This document shows, one piece after another, positions 38,794 through 47,631 of a DNA stretch of 64,000 nt (position 1 is the stretch's first letter; the number at the start of each line of letters is the position of its first letter). The position numbers and the translations under genes are program-made. Source of the stretch: JAOUEA01 sp963797635. GTDB lineage: Bacteria > Actinomycetota > UBA4738 > HRBIN12. The DNA lies in contig CAWCPZ010000009.1 of assembly GCA_963797635.1 (NCBI GenBank), positions 197,195 to 261,194 on the forward strand, in the 5' to 3' direction. The notes under the pieces are model-generated. The model was not told the DNA's origin and did not search any database. It saw nothing but the letters and a program-made list of their open reading frames with translations.

Positions 38794-38821
38794 GAGGCGC
38801 CAGCCGGGAGGCGCTAGCCGG
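38794..38821. repeat. 14-bp tandem duplication with one mismatch
   Basis: GAGGCGCCAGCCGG is followed directly by GAGGCGCTAGCCGG, filling the gap between the metallothionein stop and the class II aldolase stop. It is the third spacer in this window with a 14-bp tandem unit of unrelated sequence. Confidence 0.75.
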
Positions 38822-38824
38822 TCG

Positions 38825-39550
38825 CTAGTCGCGGAAGTCGGGCTGCGTGCGTTCCACCATGCGGAGCAACGCGGCCCAGTGCATGCGGCCCCACTCGATC
38901 ATGCCGTCGGCGAACTGATCCCGGGTGCGCTCGATCGTCTCGTCGCCGATCGGGGTGAGCGGGCCGAGGCCCGATGCCAGCACCTGCAGCTGCGCCGCCT
39001 TCTCGAGCATGTACAGGTCGTCGATCGCGGCGCCGAGCTCGCGGCCGGCCACCAGGATCCCGTGGTGGCGCAGGAACATCACCTCGGCTTCGCCCAGCAC
39101 CTTCGCGAGGCGTTCACCTTCGTCGAGGTCGGCGAGACCCTCGTACCGCTCGTCGTAGACCACGCGGTCGGTGAACTGCAGGGAGGTCTGGCTGATCGGC
39201 GCCAGATGCAGGTCCTCCTGCGTCGCGAGCGCCGTGGTCCACGGCTGGTGGGTGTGCAGCACCACGGTGGCCTGCGGGCACAGGCGGTGGATCGGGGCGT
39301 GGATGCCGATGCCGGTGGGCGGCGCCGTGCCGCTGACCGGCGTGCCGTCGACCTCGACGACCGCGAGGCTCGAAGCCGTGATCTCGGAGAAGTGCAGGCC
39401 GAACGGGTTGATCAGGAACCGGTCCTGGCGGCCGGGGATCAGCATCGAGAAGTGGTTGGCGATGCCCTCGTGGAAGTCGAACATCACGGCGATCCGGAAC
39501 GCCGCGGCCAGCTCGATCCTGGCCTCGCGCTCGTCGGCAGGTGGGTTCAT
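38825..39550 (-). CDS. Class II aldolase/adducin family protein
   Basis: 241 residues. The zinc site of class II aldolases is present: HTHQPW and HHGILVAG, with the catalytic-loop region around NPFGLHFSEIT. Members cleave sugar phosphates (fuculose- or rhamnulose-phosphate aldolase), epimerise ribulose-5-phosphate, or act on decarboxylation substrates; the long opening FRIAVMFDFHEGIANHFS is typical of the poorly characterised aldolase/adducin set. Three operator-like repeats lie 72-188 bases upstream, so the gene may be under a dedicated repressor or activator not encoded nearby. Confidence 0.83.
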   Translation of the reverse strand: MNPPADEREARIELAAAFRIAVMFDFHEGIANHFSMLIPGRQDRFLINPFGLHFSEITASSLAVVEVDGTPVSGTAPPTGIGIHAPIHRLCPQATVVLHTHQPWTTALATQEDLHLAPISQTSLQFTDRVVYDERYEGLADLDEGERLAKVLGEAEVMFLRHHGILVAGRELGAAIDDLYMLEKAAQLQVLASGLGPLTPIGDETIERTRDQFADGMIEWGRMHWAALLRMVERTQPDFRD

Positions 39551-39621
39551 TCGGCGGCCTCCGTGGTCGGATGCCTCGGAGTATGCGCCACCAGGCTCGG
39601 TGCGTGCTGCTGGGGTCGCCC

Positions 39622-39738
39622 ATACCGTTTCCGATATGCGGAAGGGGTCAGCGTTCCCCTGGCGGCGGTTGATACCAGTTCCGAGATGCAGAAGGACTCA
39701 GCGTTCCGATGCCGTGGTTCATACCGATTGCGGTATCG
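39622..39738. promoter_or_regulatory. Three operator-like repeats, about 50 bp apart
   Basis: Sites at 39622-39637, 39672-39687 and 39721-39736. On the minus strand they read ATATCGGAAACGGTAT, ATCTCGGAACTGGTAT and ATACCGCAATCGGTAT. The last is a perfect ATACCG-N4-CGGTAT palindrome. The first two also share a further 20 bases (a GGAAGG/AGAAGG..TCAGCGTTCC flank). Spacing of 50 and 49 bp equals about five DNA turns. They lie between the Nudix stop and the start of the class II aldolase gene, which they probably control. The binding protein is unknown. Confidence 0.65.
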
Positions 39739-39756
39739 AGCCCAGCCGCTCAGGTC

Positions 39757-40224
39757 CTAGCCCACCGCCTGCTCGAGCCGGTCGAGGAACGGCGCCTGCG
39801 CCGCGCGCATCCTCGCTCGTGCGTCCTCGAGCGTGAACCACTCGACGCGATCGACCTCGGGGAACTCCTGCATGCGGCCCGACCGAGGCGGCCACTCCAG
39901 CTCGAACGTGTTGCTCACCGCCGTCGCCGGGTCGAGGTCGCCCTCCACGGCCCACGCCACCACCACCTTGCCGGACCGCTGCCGGATCTCACCCAGCTCG
40001 ATCATCTCGGCCTCCGAGTCGATCGGCGTGCCCGATTCCTCCTCGAACTCCCGACGCGCCACCGCTTGCAGATCCTCGCCGGCCTCGACCTCGCCTTTGA
40101 GCACGGACCAGTCGTCCTTCTTCGCGAAGAACGGCCCTCCCGGGTGGCCGAGCAGCACCTCGAGCGCACCGTCTCGCCGTCGCCACAAGAGGATCCCGGC
40201 GCTCGTCAACCCCGCCTTGGTCAT
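39757..40224 (-). CDS. Nudix hydrolase
   Basis: 155 residues from the ATG at 40224. The Nudix box G-x5-E-x7-R-E-x-x-E-E is complete (GEVEAGEDLQAVARREFEEE), and HPGGPFFAKKDDWSVLKGE before it is typical of the MutT-like/Ap4A set. It hydrolyses a nucleoside diphosphate linked to another group, using Mg2+ or Mn2+. The ATG overlaps the stop of the upstream small membrane protein gene (ATGA), so the two are translationally coupled. The exact substrate is not evident. Confidence 0.88.
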   Translation of the reverse strand: MTKAGLTSAGILLWRRRDGALEVLLGHPGGPFFAKKDDWSVLKGEVEAGEDLQAVARREFEEESGTPIDSEAEMIELGEIRQRSGKVVVAWAVEGDLDPATAVSNTFELEWPPRSGRMQEFPEVDRVEWFTLEDARARMRAAQAPFLDRLEQAVG

Positions 40225-40493
40225 GGATCGGAAGGAGGAGGAGGCAACGGTGGGGGTGTCGACGGATCCGGCGGGGGTGGCGCGAACCCACTGCTCGTCG
40301 GGAAGGTCGGCTGCGTCTTTCTCGGCAAGAGGGCGTAGACGATCAACGCGATCAGTCCGAAGAAGATGCCGAACCCGATCGCCCAACCGACGCTGTAACC
40401 CTTGCGTTGGGCGAGGGCATAGCACCCCCAGATCGACAAGCCAGCGATGACCGTCGGGAGCAGCAGAAGGATCGGGTTGCCGCCGTCTTCCAC
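40221..40493 (-). CDS. Small two-helix membrane protein with Pro-rich tail (90 aa)
   Basis: GTG start at 40493. Two helices (PILLLLPTVIAGLSIWGCYAL and WAIGFGIFFGLIALIVYALL) are joined by a short basic loop, followed by a 30-residue Pro-rich cytoplasmic or outer tail. The stop overlaps the Nudix start (ATGA), which places both in one operon and supports the frame. Family not recognised. Confidence 0.6.
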   Translation of the reverse strand: MEDGGNPILLLLPTVIAGLSIWGCYALAQRKGYSVGWAIGFGIFFGLIALIVYALLPRKTQPTFPTSSGFAPPPPDPSTPPPLPPPPSDP

Positions 40494-40540
40494 GCATCAC
40501 CTTCCAGGGCAGGTTCTTGCAGGATGGTCGCCGATCCGCG

Positions 40541-40554
40541 ACCGGTCAACCGGT
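40541..40554. promoter_or_regulatory. ACCGGT-CA-ACCGGT repeat in divergent spacer
   Basis: Two ACCGGT palindromes, separated by two bases, lie in the 173-bp spacer between the small membrane protein gene (minus) and the acidic repeat protein gene (plus). The arrangement would suit a dimeric regulator. No regulator gene is adjacent. Confidence 0.4.
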
Positions 40555-40666
40555 TCACACTTACCGTTCTCTTACCTCTGGGCTGGCTGGGGCGTAACCC
40601 CCCGGTTCCTAACCTTGGTGCATGGCCACGGGAGATCCCCGGGACCACGGACTGAGGAGGAACCCG

Positions 40667-41107
40667 ATGGATGCTCGCATCAAGAAGATCGGTGTCATCG
40701 TCGGCGCGCTCGCCCTGGCCGGCGCACTGTCGGCCGGCGCGGTCGCGCTCGCACAGAGCACGCTGAGCACACCTTCGCCCACGGTGTCGCCCGTTCCCGC
40801 GGTGAGCACCCCGAGCTCGTCGGCGAGCCCGGCCGACGACGACGACGGAACGGCCGATCAGGGCCACGGCGACGCCCCGGGGACGGTCGGTGCCGGCGAT
40901 GACGACGGCACCGCGGACCAGGGCCCCGGCGACGCTCCCGGCACGGCCGGCGCGGGCGATGACGACGGCACGGCCGATCAGGGCCACGGCGACGCGTTCG
41001 GCGACGACGGCCACCGCGGTCCCAACTCGGGACACGACGGCGGAGACGACTCCTCGGGCCACGGCAGCGACGACGGGACCTCCGACCAGGGCCACGGCGA
41101 CGACTGA
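40667..41107 (+). CDS. Exported Asp/Gly-rich acidic repeat protein (146 aa)
   Basis: ATG at 40667 behind CTGAGGAGGAACCCG. After a signal peptide (IGVIVGALALAGALSAGAVALA) and a Ser/Pro/Thr linker, the protein has three 20-residue repeats of the type DDDGTADQGHGDAPGTVGAG and a shorter fourth, ending SDDGTSDQGHGDD. The 60-bp DNA repeats are also near-identical. The repeats are strongly acidic with regular His, so Ca2+ or other metal binding outside the cell is possible; this is inference. A strong terminator follows. Confidence 0.7.
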   Translation: MDARIKKIGVIVGALALAGALSAGAVALAQSTLSTPSPTVSPVPAVSTPSSSASPADDDDGTADQGHGDAPGTVGAGDDDGTADQGPGDAPGTAGAGDDDGTADQGHGDAFGDDGHRGPNSGHDGGDDSSGHGSDDGTSDQGHGDD

Positions 41108-41132
41108 CCCACGACCCGCAACTCCCGCACGA

Positions 41133-41160
41133 ACCGGCCGGCGCGCACGCGCCGGCCGGT
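41133..41160. terminator. Strong hairpin terminator
   Basis: ACCGGCCGGCGCG (41133-41145) pairs perfectly with CGCGCCGGCCGGT (41148-41160) across a two-base centre, followed by TTTA. It ends the acidic repeat protein transcript. Confidence 0.8.
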
Positions 41161-41221
41161 TTACGTCAGGATGGGTCGGGAACAACCACCAGCGACCACC
41201 GACGCAACGGGAGGGAAGCGC

Positions 41222-41575
41222 ATGGACTTCAACAGCGTGTTGATCGGGTCCGAGGATCCGAAGCGTCTCACCGAGTACTACAGCAAGCTCTTCGGTGAGC
41301 CTGCGTTCGATACCGATGGCTACACGGGCTGGCAGTTGGGAACCGGGTGGATCACCGTGGGGCCCCACAGCGACGTCAGCGGCAAGAACCCGCAACCGGG
41401 CCGCATGCTCTTGAACATCGAGTCGTCCGACGTGAAGGGCGAGTTCGACAAGATGAAGGCGGCGGGAGCGACCGTGGTGCAGGAGCCGTACCAGATGGGC
41501 GACGATCCCGGCTGGATCGCCACGTTGTCCGACCCCGACGACAACTACTTCCAATTGATGAGCCCGATGTCCTAG
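41222..41575 (+). CDS. VOC/glyoxalase-fold protein
   Basis: 117 residues from the ATG at 41222, after GGGAGGGAAGCGC. Two beta-alpha-beta-beta-beta units are visible: SVLIGSEDPKRLTEYYSKLF at the start and FDKMKAAGATVVQEPYQM in the second half, ending LSDPDDNYFQLM with the usual final Glu replaced by Gln. VOC proteins are metal-dependent lyases, dioxygenases or resistance proteins. The lack of a clear metal triad leaves the activity open. Confidence 0.82.
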   Translation: MDFNSVLIGSEDPKRLTEYYSKLFGEPAFDTDGYTGWQLGTGWITVGPHSDVSGKNPQPGRMLLNIESSDVKGEFDKMKAAGATVVQEPYQMGDDPGWIATLSDPDDNYFQLMSPMS

Positions 41576-41619
41576 TCTCGGTTTCACGCCCGGCCCTCGC
41601 TCAGGAAGGAGCCCCAGGC

Positions 41620-42591
41620 ATGACCCGTCCCCCCATCCGTATCCGATCGGCGGTCACGGCCCTGGCGGTCGTGGCCGCGTTCCTGGTCGCGATGCCGTCG
41701 GCGGGAGCGCGACAGCTCTCGGACGCGCAGTGCATCACCTACAAGGACGTCGTCGATGCCCCGAAGGGCAAGATCCCTCGCGACGACATGCACAACATGC
41801 GCGTCGATCCCATCGCCCGCTGGGCGAAGGCCCACCCGGCGGCGGCCCGCGATGCCATCGCCGGCGGGGGCATCGTCACCGTGCCGGTCGCGTTCCACGT
41901 GCTCCGCAAGGACATGACGGTCGCCGGAGGCAACGCCCCCCTGTCGTGGATCGAAGCGCAGATCGACGTGCTGAACGAGTCGTATTCGGGAGCGACGGGT
42001 GGGGCCGAGACCGGGTTCCGCTTCGAGCTCGCCTCGGTCGATCGCACGACGAAGCCCTCGTGGTTCAAGCTGTTCTACGCCCAGGGCGGCGAACCCCGGT
42101 TCTTCCGCGGTTCGCACAAGGAGATCCAGGTGAAGAAGGCCCTGCGGGTCGGCGGGCCCGAGACCCTGAACGTGTACACGGGGGCGCTGGGCAAGTTCCT
42201 GCTGGGCTGGGCCTACTACCCGTCGGACTTCGTGGGCGAAGGGGCCTTCCCGCGGTTCTTCGACGGGGTGGTGATCGACTTCCGCTCGATGCCGGGGGCA
42301 GACTTCGGGCCCTACGACGAGGGCGACACCCTCACGCATGAGGTCGGACACTGGATCGAGCTGGCCCACACGTTCGAGAACGGATGCGAGGCGCCGGGAG
42401 ACGGGATCGCCGACACGCCGTTCGAGGCATCGCCGGCGTTCGGGTGCCCGGTGGACCGCGACACGTGCGCCCAGCCGGGCCTGGACCCCACGGACAACTT
42501 CATGGACTACACGGACGACGCCTGCATGTTCCGGTTCACCCCCGATCAGGCGGACCGCATGCAGATGGCCTGGGACCTCTACCGAGCCTGA
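41620..42591 (+). CDS. Secreted M43-type zinc metalloprotease
   Basis: 323 residues with a signal peptide (TALAVVAAFLVAMPSAGA). The zinc site is HEVGHWIELAHTF, the M43 (pappalysin/cytophagalysin) form HExxHxxGxxH except that the usual Gly is Glu. Paired Cys follow (ENGCEAPG ... FGCPVDRDTCAQP) and the Met-turn region NFMDYTDDACMFRFTPDQ is as in the family. An N-terminal prodomain of about 80 residues precedes the FHVL strand. It is probably secreted and active on extracellular protein, unless the Gly-to-Glu change disturbs the site. A terminator lies 17 bases after the stop. Confidence 0.85.
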   Translation: MTRPPIRIRSAVTALAVVAAFLVAMPSAGARQLSDAQCITYKDVVDAPKGKIPRDDMHNMRVDPIARWAKAHPAAARDAIAGGGIVTVPVAFHVLRKDMTVAGGNAPLSWIEAQIDVLNESYSGATGGAETGFRFELASVDRTTKPSWFKLFYAQGGEPRFFRGSHKEIQVKKALRVGGPETLNVYTGALGKFLLGWAYYPSDFVGEGAFPRFFDGVVIDFRSMPGADFGPYDEGDTLTHEVGHWIELAHTFENGCEAPGDGIADTPFEASPAFGCPVDRDTCAQPGLDPTDNFMDYTDDACMFRFTPDQADRMQMAWDLYRA

Positions 42592-42607
42592 CCTCGGAGC
42601 ACGCAAG

Positions 42608-42635
42608 AAGGGCTGGGCCTCGCGGCCCAGCCCTT
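42608..42635. terminator. Strong hairpin terminator
   Basis: AAGGGCTGGGCC (42608-42619) pairs perfectly with GGCCCAGCCCTT (42624-42635) across a TCGC loop, just after the metalloprotease stop. Being symmetrical it could also end a minus-strand transcript from the small ORF at 42784-42825. Confidence 0.85.
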
Positions 42636-42783
42636 CGCGTTGCACTCCGTTCGGGCGGTCCCGCCTCCGTGGAGGCTTCGTCCGGTAGACCAGGCCGGAA
42701 CGCGAACGGTCGGTGATCTGGGTTGGATTCTGCCGGTCACCCGGCAAGCGGGCGGGAGATGATCCCGGCCCGCGAGGGACGGC

Positions 42784-42825
42784 TCAGCAGCCGATCACCT
42801 CGAGGGTCTCAAGCTGTTCATGCAA
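42784..42825 (-). CDS. Possible 13-residue leader peptide, MHEQLETLEVIGC
   Basis: A TTG codon at 42825 is preceded by a perfect AAGGAGGT site (42834-42841) at 8-base spacing, and the frame ends at 42784 after 13 codons with a C-terminal Cys. It lies in the 363-base spacer between the metalloprotease and the beta-propeller gene, on the opposite strand to both. Nothing else in this spacer looks coding. It may be a regulatory leader or a very small peptide, or a chance match; no downstream gene lies on this strand before the terminator. Confidence 0.3.
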   Translation of the reverse strand: MHEQLETLEVIGC

Positions 42826-42954
42826 GCTGGACCACCTCCTTCCTCTCGTGCTGACATGGTGCCGCAGACCTCGCCGAATGGCAACGAGGAATAGCGCGGA
42901 TCTGCGGTTCATGGAATCCTCGATGGAGGAGACGCTTCGGCCAGGAGGAGACGG

Positions 42955-43849
42955 ATGAGGCTTCGCACACGGATCGCCGGGATCGCCGTCGTGGCCGCCC
43001 TGGCGCTGGCGCCCGCGACCACCGCGAGCGCTGCCTTCCCGGGCAGCAACGGTGACATCGCGTTCGGCCGGTCCTCGCAGGGGCAGGTCGACATCTGGGT
43101 GGTGTTCCCCGGGGTCACGGGGACGGCGCGGCTCACCGACACCCCGAACCGGGACGAGTCGATGCCCGACTGGAACGCCGAGGGCACGCGCCTGGCCTAC
43201 GCGAGGTGCGCCGGCAGCAAGCTCGGCAACTGCGACATCTTCACGATGGACGCCGACGGCAGCGACGTCACGCGCCTCACGGCCACGCCGGACGTGCAGG
43301 AGACGTGGCCGGCGTGGTCGCCCGACGGCACGCAGATCGCCTACACCTCGAACGCCGAGGACAGCTTCCAGGACATCTGGGTGATGGACGACGACGGTGC
43401 GAACCAGACGCGGCTGACGCCGGTGGAGGGCTTCGACGCCTTCCCCGAGTGGTCGCCGGACGGGACGAAGATCGCGTTCTCGAGCGACCGGGCGGCGCTG
43501 GACGACATCTGGGTGATCGACGACGACGGGGGGAACCCGACGCGCCTCACGGCCGGTCCCAGGGTGGACGAGCGCCCGGACTGGTCGCCGGACGGGATGC
43601 GGATCGTGTTCAGCCGGCAACGGGGAGATCTGGGACATGGATGCCGACGGCCAGGACGAGACGCGGCTCACCGACACGCCCCAGGACGAGTTCGCGCCGG
43701 CGTTCTCCCCCACCGGCGCGCGGATCGCGTTCAACCGGCTCGGCAACGACGGCCGGATCGGCGTGTGGGCGATGAAGGCGGACGGCACCGGCCGCGTGCA
43801 GCGGACGTTCGGGAAGATCGACTTCTTCCCGGACTGGCAGCCGATCTAG
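42955..43849 (+). pseudogene. Exported TolB/WD40-like beta-propeller protein, one frameshift
   Basis: ATG at 42955 after CCAGGAGGAGACGG. A signal peptide (IAVVAALALAPATTASA) is followed by six repeats of about 43 residues with DIW-V/T-M-D-D-D-G, RLT, and W-SPDG-x-x-I-A-F/Y, the PD40/TolB pattern. A base inserted near 43615 (AGCCGGCAACGG) splits the sixth blade; the other frame resumes EIWDMDADG and ends FFPDWQPI. It is probably a periplasmic or extracellular propeller of unknown ligand. Confidence 0.8.
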
Positions 43850-43860
43850 TCCGGCTGGGA

Positions 43861-44286
43861 CTACTCGCCGGGCGGGACGTCGAGGCGGCGGACCACCTCG
43901 CGCAGGATCTTGACCGCCACGTCCTGCTCGTAGAGGACGATGTCGAACTGGCTCGAGCCCAGCCGGAAGCATCGGAGCGGTTCGGTGGCGGTCACCGTGG
44001 CGGTGCGGCGGCTGCGGTCGATCAACGACGAACGCAGCAGCGCGATCTCGCCGAAGTAGTCGCCGGGGCCGAGCGTGCCGCGCTTCCTGCCGCCCTTCCG
44101 GACGTCGGCGTGCCCTTCCAGGATCACGAAGAACTCGTCGGCGAACTTGCCCTCCTCGACGACGGTCTTGCCGGGCGCGTAGGTGCCTTCGTGTCCGAGG
44201 TCGGCGATGCGGCGCAGCTGGCGCCCCGAGCAATTGTTGAACAGCGGGACGGCCTTCAACCTGGCGATCGTGTCTGTACGGCTCAT
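43861..44286 (-). CDS. Cyclic nucleotide-binding domain protein
   Basis: 141 residues, essentially one cNMP-binding domain: a helical N-terminus (LKAVPLFNNCSGRQLRRIADL), the beta roll (FFVILEGHADV), and the phosphate-binding cassette GDYFGEIALL followed by RTATVTA. The Gly-Glu and Arg of the cassette are present, so cAMP or cGMP binding is plausible. There is no HTH or kinase domain, so it may act as a free sensor subunit. Two class III cyclases in this window (26.8 and 52.0 kb) could supply the ligand. Confidence 0.85.
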   Translation of the reverse strand: MSRTDTIARLKAVPLFNNCSGRQLRRIADLGHEGTYAPGKTVVEEGKFADEFFVILEGHADVRKGGRKRGTLGPGDYFGEIALLRSSLIDRSRRTATVTATEPLRCFRLGSSQFDIVLYEQDVAVKILREVVRRLDVPPGE

Positions 44287-44341
44287 GGCCAGGACCCTAT
44301 CGGACCGCGCGCCGCAGCGCGAAGCGGCGGCGACACGAGCC

Positions 44342-45177
44342 TCACGGCACCAGGCCGAAGATCGTGCTGGGCGCTCCGGAGCCGTTGTGGTTCCGGGGCC
44401 CGCCGATCACGATCCAGCCACCGGTGGTGGGCATCGCTCCCAGGTTCGTGAGGTTCTCCAGGGTGAAGCGGTGCCGGTTCAGCGTGAGGAACGACTCCCA
44501 GTAGTTGGCATCGGCCGAGGGATCGGGACCGAACGTGTCCGTGCCCAGTGCACCTCGTCGGGCCAGGACGCCGGTGTCGATCAGCCAGCGGACGGCGGCC
44601 TTCGAGAAGCCGGGCTGGCTGAAGCGCGCGCCGGGCTGGCCGCAGTTGTAGTAGGTGGGCTCGGCCCTTCGCCAGGTCGGGTCCCCAGAACTCGTCGCAC
44701 CCGGTCCACAGCAGCACCGCGGCTCCCGACGGCATCTCGCCGTGGTACCGCCTCCCAGTCCTGGAGGTCGGCCCTCGTCACGACGTGGTTCGCGTCGGCG
44801 GCCACCTCGGCCCGGACGTCGATCACGACGGCCGGCAGGATGAAGTCGGCGGCGTCCAGATCCTCGGCGCACAGCTTCCCCTCGCGGAAATGGCACGGCG
44901 CGCTGTAGTGCGTGCCGGTGTGCTCGCCCTCGCGCACGTACTGCAGGTAGTAGCCGTCCTCGGCGACCGTGTTCACGGTGGTGAGGGTGAAGGCCGGGTC
45001 GCCGGGGAACAGCGGCGAGCGCGCCGGCGAGTTCGTGTGGCTGAGGCTGACGGCCGTCGAGAAGCCCGGGAGCGAGGTCGCGTCCGCGCCTCCCCCGCGG
45101 CCGGTCGCCTGACCCACGGCATAGCCCCCCGCGATGAGTCCGACGGCGACGAACGACACGATCAGCTTGGTCCGCAT
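44342..45177 (-). pseudogene. Exported cyclase-family (kynurenine formamidase-like) hydrolase, frameshifted
   Basis: ATG at 45177 behind GAGGAGGGTGCTC, with a signal anchor (KLIVSFVAVGLIAGGYAVG). The metal motif HTGTHYSAPCHF of the cyclase/KynB fold is intact, and VVIDVRAE follows. Shifts near 44745 and 44670 lead to AAVLLWTGCDEFWG and YYNCGQPGARFSQPGFSK, then WIVIGGP near the end. Family members hydrolyse N-formylkynurenine or similar amides and lactones. Exported members are less common. Confidence 0.65.
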
Positions 45178-45254
45178 GAGCACCCTCCTCGGCCGATGAC
45201 CCATCGTCCGGCAGGGAGCGGACGGAACGCAAGCCGAGGCGTCAGACTTGCTGG

Positions 45255-47631
45255 ATGACCGAAGCAGGTTCGCCGCCGGCGCGACTCACATCGTTCGTGG
45301 GTCGCGAACGAGAACTCGCCGACCTCGCGGAGCTGTTCGGCACCGCCCGGCTGATCACCCTCACCGGCCCGGGCGGGAGCGGCAAGACGCGGCTCGCGCT
45401 GGAGTTCGCGGCGTCGGTGGACACGCCGGTCGCCCACGTCGTGGATCTGGCGCCGATCATCGATGCGGGAGCGATGGTGGCGGCGATCGCGGCGACGCTG
45501 GGCGTCCACGATGCGGGCGATCCGATCGCAGACACCCTGGCCGCGAGCATCGGCGACGCCGACACGTTCCTGGTGCTGGACAACCTGGAGCAGATCCCGG
45601 AAGCCGGCTTGCAGGTCGCGGCGCTGCTGGCGGCGGCGCCCGGCCTGCGGGTCCTGGCCACCAGCCGGTCCCCGCTCCACGTGCGCGGCGAGCATGAGGT
45701 CCCGGTGACGCCGCTCGCCGACGACGCCGCCGTCGCGTTGTTCGCCGACCGCGCTCGCGCGATCGATCCGCGATTCACGATGGACGAGGACGCCGCCGCG
45801 TCGGTCGCGGCCGTCTGCGCGCGGCTCGACGGCCTGCCGCTGGCGATCGAACTCGCGGCCGCCAGGACGCGCCTGTTCACCCCCGCCGCGCTGCTCGACC
45901 GGCTGGAACAGCGGTTGCCGGTCCTCGCCGAGGGGCCGGCGGACGCGCCCGACCGGCAGCGCACCCTGCACGCCACGATCGCCTGGAGCTTCGACCTGTT
46001 GACCGAGGACGAGCAGCGGGTGTTCACCGCCGTCGGCGTGTTCTCAGGCGGGTTCGCCGCCGATGCCGCCGAAGCGGTCGCGGGCGACCCGGCCGTGCTC
46101 GCGAACCCTGGAGCGACTGGTCGACCAGAACATGGTGACGGTCTCGGCCGACGCCGACGGCGACCCCCGGTTCCGGATGCTGGAGACGATCCGCGGGTTC
46201 GCGTGGGACCAGGTGCCGGACGCCGAGCGGGCCGCGCTGCGCGACCGGCACCTGGCGTTCTTCGTGGCGCGGGCGGAGCGGGCGGAACCGTTGATGCGAG
46301 GTCCCGAACAGGCGGTGTGGGTCCGCAGGCTCGCGGCCGAGCAAGCGGACATCAGGGCCGCGCTCGCGTGGGCGGAGGAGACGCGCCAGGACGAGTCGCT
46401 GCTGCGGCTCGCCTCGGCGTTGAAACGACGCTTCTGGTACGAAGCCGGCGGACTGGCCGAAGGGCTGCGGTGGCTGGAGGCCGGCCTCGAGGCCGCCGAG
46501 GACGCCCCGGCCGCGCTGCGCGCGAAGGCGTTGCAACGTGCGGCGTGGATCGTGTGGGAGATGGACGACGGCGACCGCGCCGAGGAACTGTTCGAGGCGA
46601 GCCTCGCCGTCTCCGATCCCGACGATCACCTGAGCCGGTTCGAGGCGCTGATCGGGCTGAGCTATCGCTCGATCGGCACCCAGGGCGCCGACCTGCAGGT
46701 GGCGGCCGACCGGATGCGGGAGGCGATCGAGCACGCTCGCGAGGACGGGACGCCCGGCGCACTGGTGGAACCGCTGATGGCCCAGGGACATCTGGAGCGA
46801 GCGCGCGGCGACCTCGAGGGCGCGATGACGTACTTCGACGAGGCGCTCGAGATGGCGCGGGCGTCCGGCGACGTGTGGGCGGCCGCCAGCGCCCTGTCGT
46901 TCAGTGGTTCGGTCGCACTCACGCTCGGTGACCCTGCGCGTGCGCGACCGCTGCTCGAGGAGAGCACGCGCCTGTCGGTCGAGAGCGGCGACCGCGAGGT
47001 GTTCGTGCACGCGACCGCGATGCTCGCGGAGGCGATGACCGCGCTGGGTGCGGTGGACGAGGCGCGAGCGCAGCTCGTGACGGGGCGCGACGCCGCTCTG
47101 GAGACGACGAACCCGCTCGGCGTCGTGCTGCTGCTCGATGCCGCGGCCGGCTGGCTCGCCGCGGTCTCGGCGGTGCCGGCCGCCGTGGAGGCGTGGGCCG
47201 CCACCGAACGCTTCCGCATCGACCACCACTGGCCGGACCCCGCCGAGGAGGAAGGCGCCCGCCGCGCTGCCTGGGCCGCGGCCCGGGAGGCGATCGGCAC
47301 CGTGCGCTTCGAGATGCTCTGGGCTGACGGCGGATCGCGAGACCTCGCCGACTCGTTCGACCGCGCGATGGCGGCGGTCGAGGACGTCGACCTGTCGCAG
47401 GTGACGATCGCGCCGCCGGTGAGCGCGCGGCGTGGACGCTTCGACCTCACGCCGCGCGAGCAGGAGGTGCTGGCGATGGTCGCCGAGGGCCTGTCCGACG
47501 GCGAGATCGCCGAGCGGCTGGTGATCAGCAAGAAGACCGCGTCGGTGCACGTCGCCAACATCAAGTCGAAGCTCGGCGCGTCCTCCCGCGTCGAGGTGGC
47601 GACGATCGCGGTGCGCGAGTCGCTAGCGTGA
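45255..47631 (+). pseudogene. LuxR-family regulator with STAND ATPase and TPR, one frameshift
   Basis: About 790 residues when mended. Walker A TGPGGSGKT (near 37-45), LVLDNLEQI, then a STAND ATPase of the LAL/AfsR-like kind. An A inserted in GCGAACC near 46100 breaks the frame; beyond it come TPR-like helices and a C-terminal LuxR HTH (LTPREQEVLAMVAEGLSDGE ... SKKTASVHVANIKSKLG). It should be an ATP-switched transcription factor. The very similar ATPase/TPR part in the cyclase at 26.8 kb suggests shared control logic. Targets unknown. Confidence 0.85.

Noticed and set aside
39622..39738. Repeats considered as a small CRISPR array
   Set aside because: Only three diverged copies, the third partial, with no cas genes; palindromic cores fit operators better.
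44200..44451. Continuation of the beta-propeller frame to 44451
   Set aside because: After the shift near 43615 that frame has no blades and overlaps the cNMP-binding gene on the other strand; the propeller ends at 43849.
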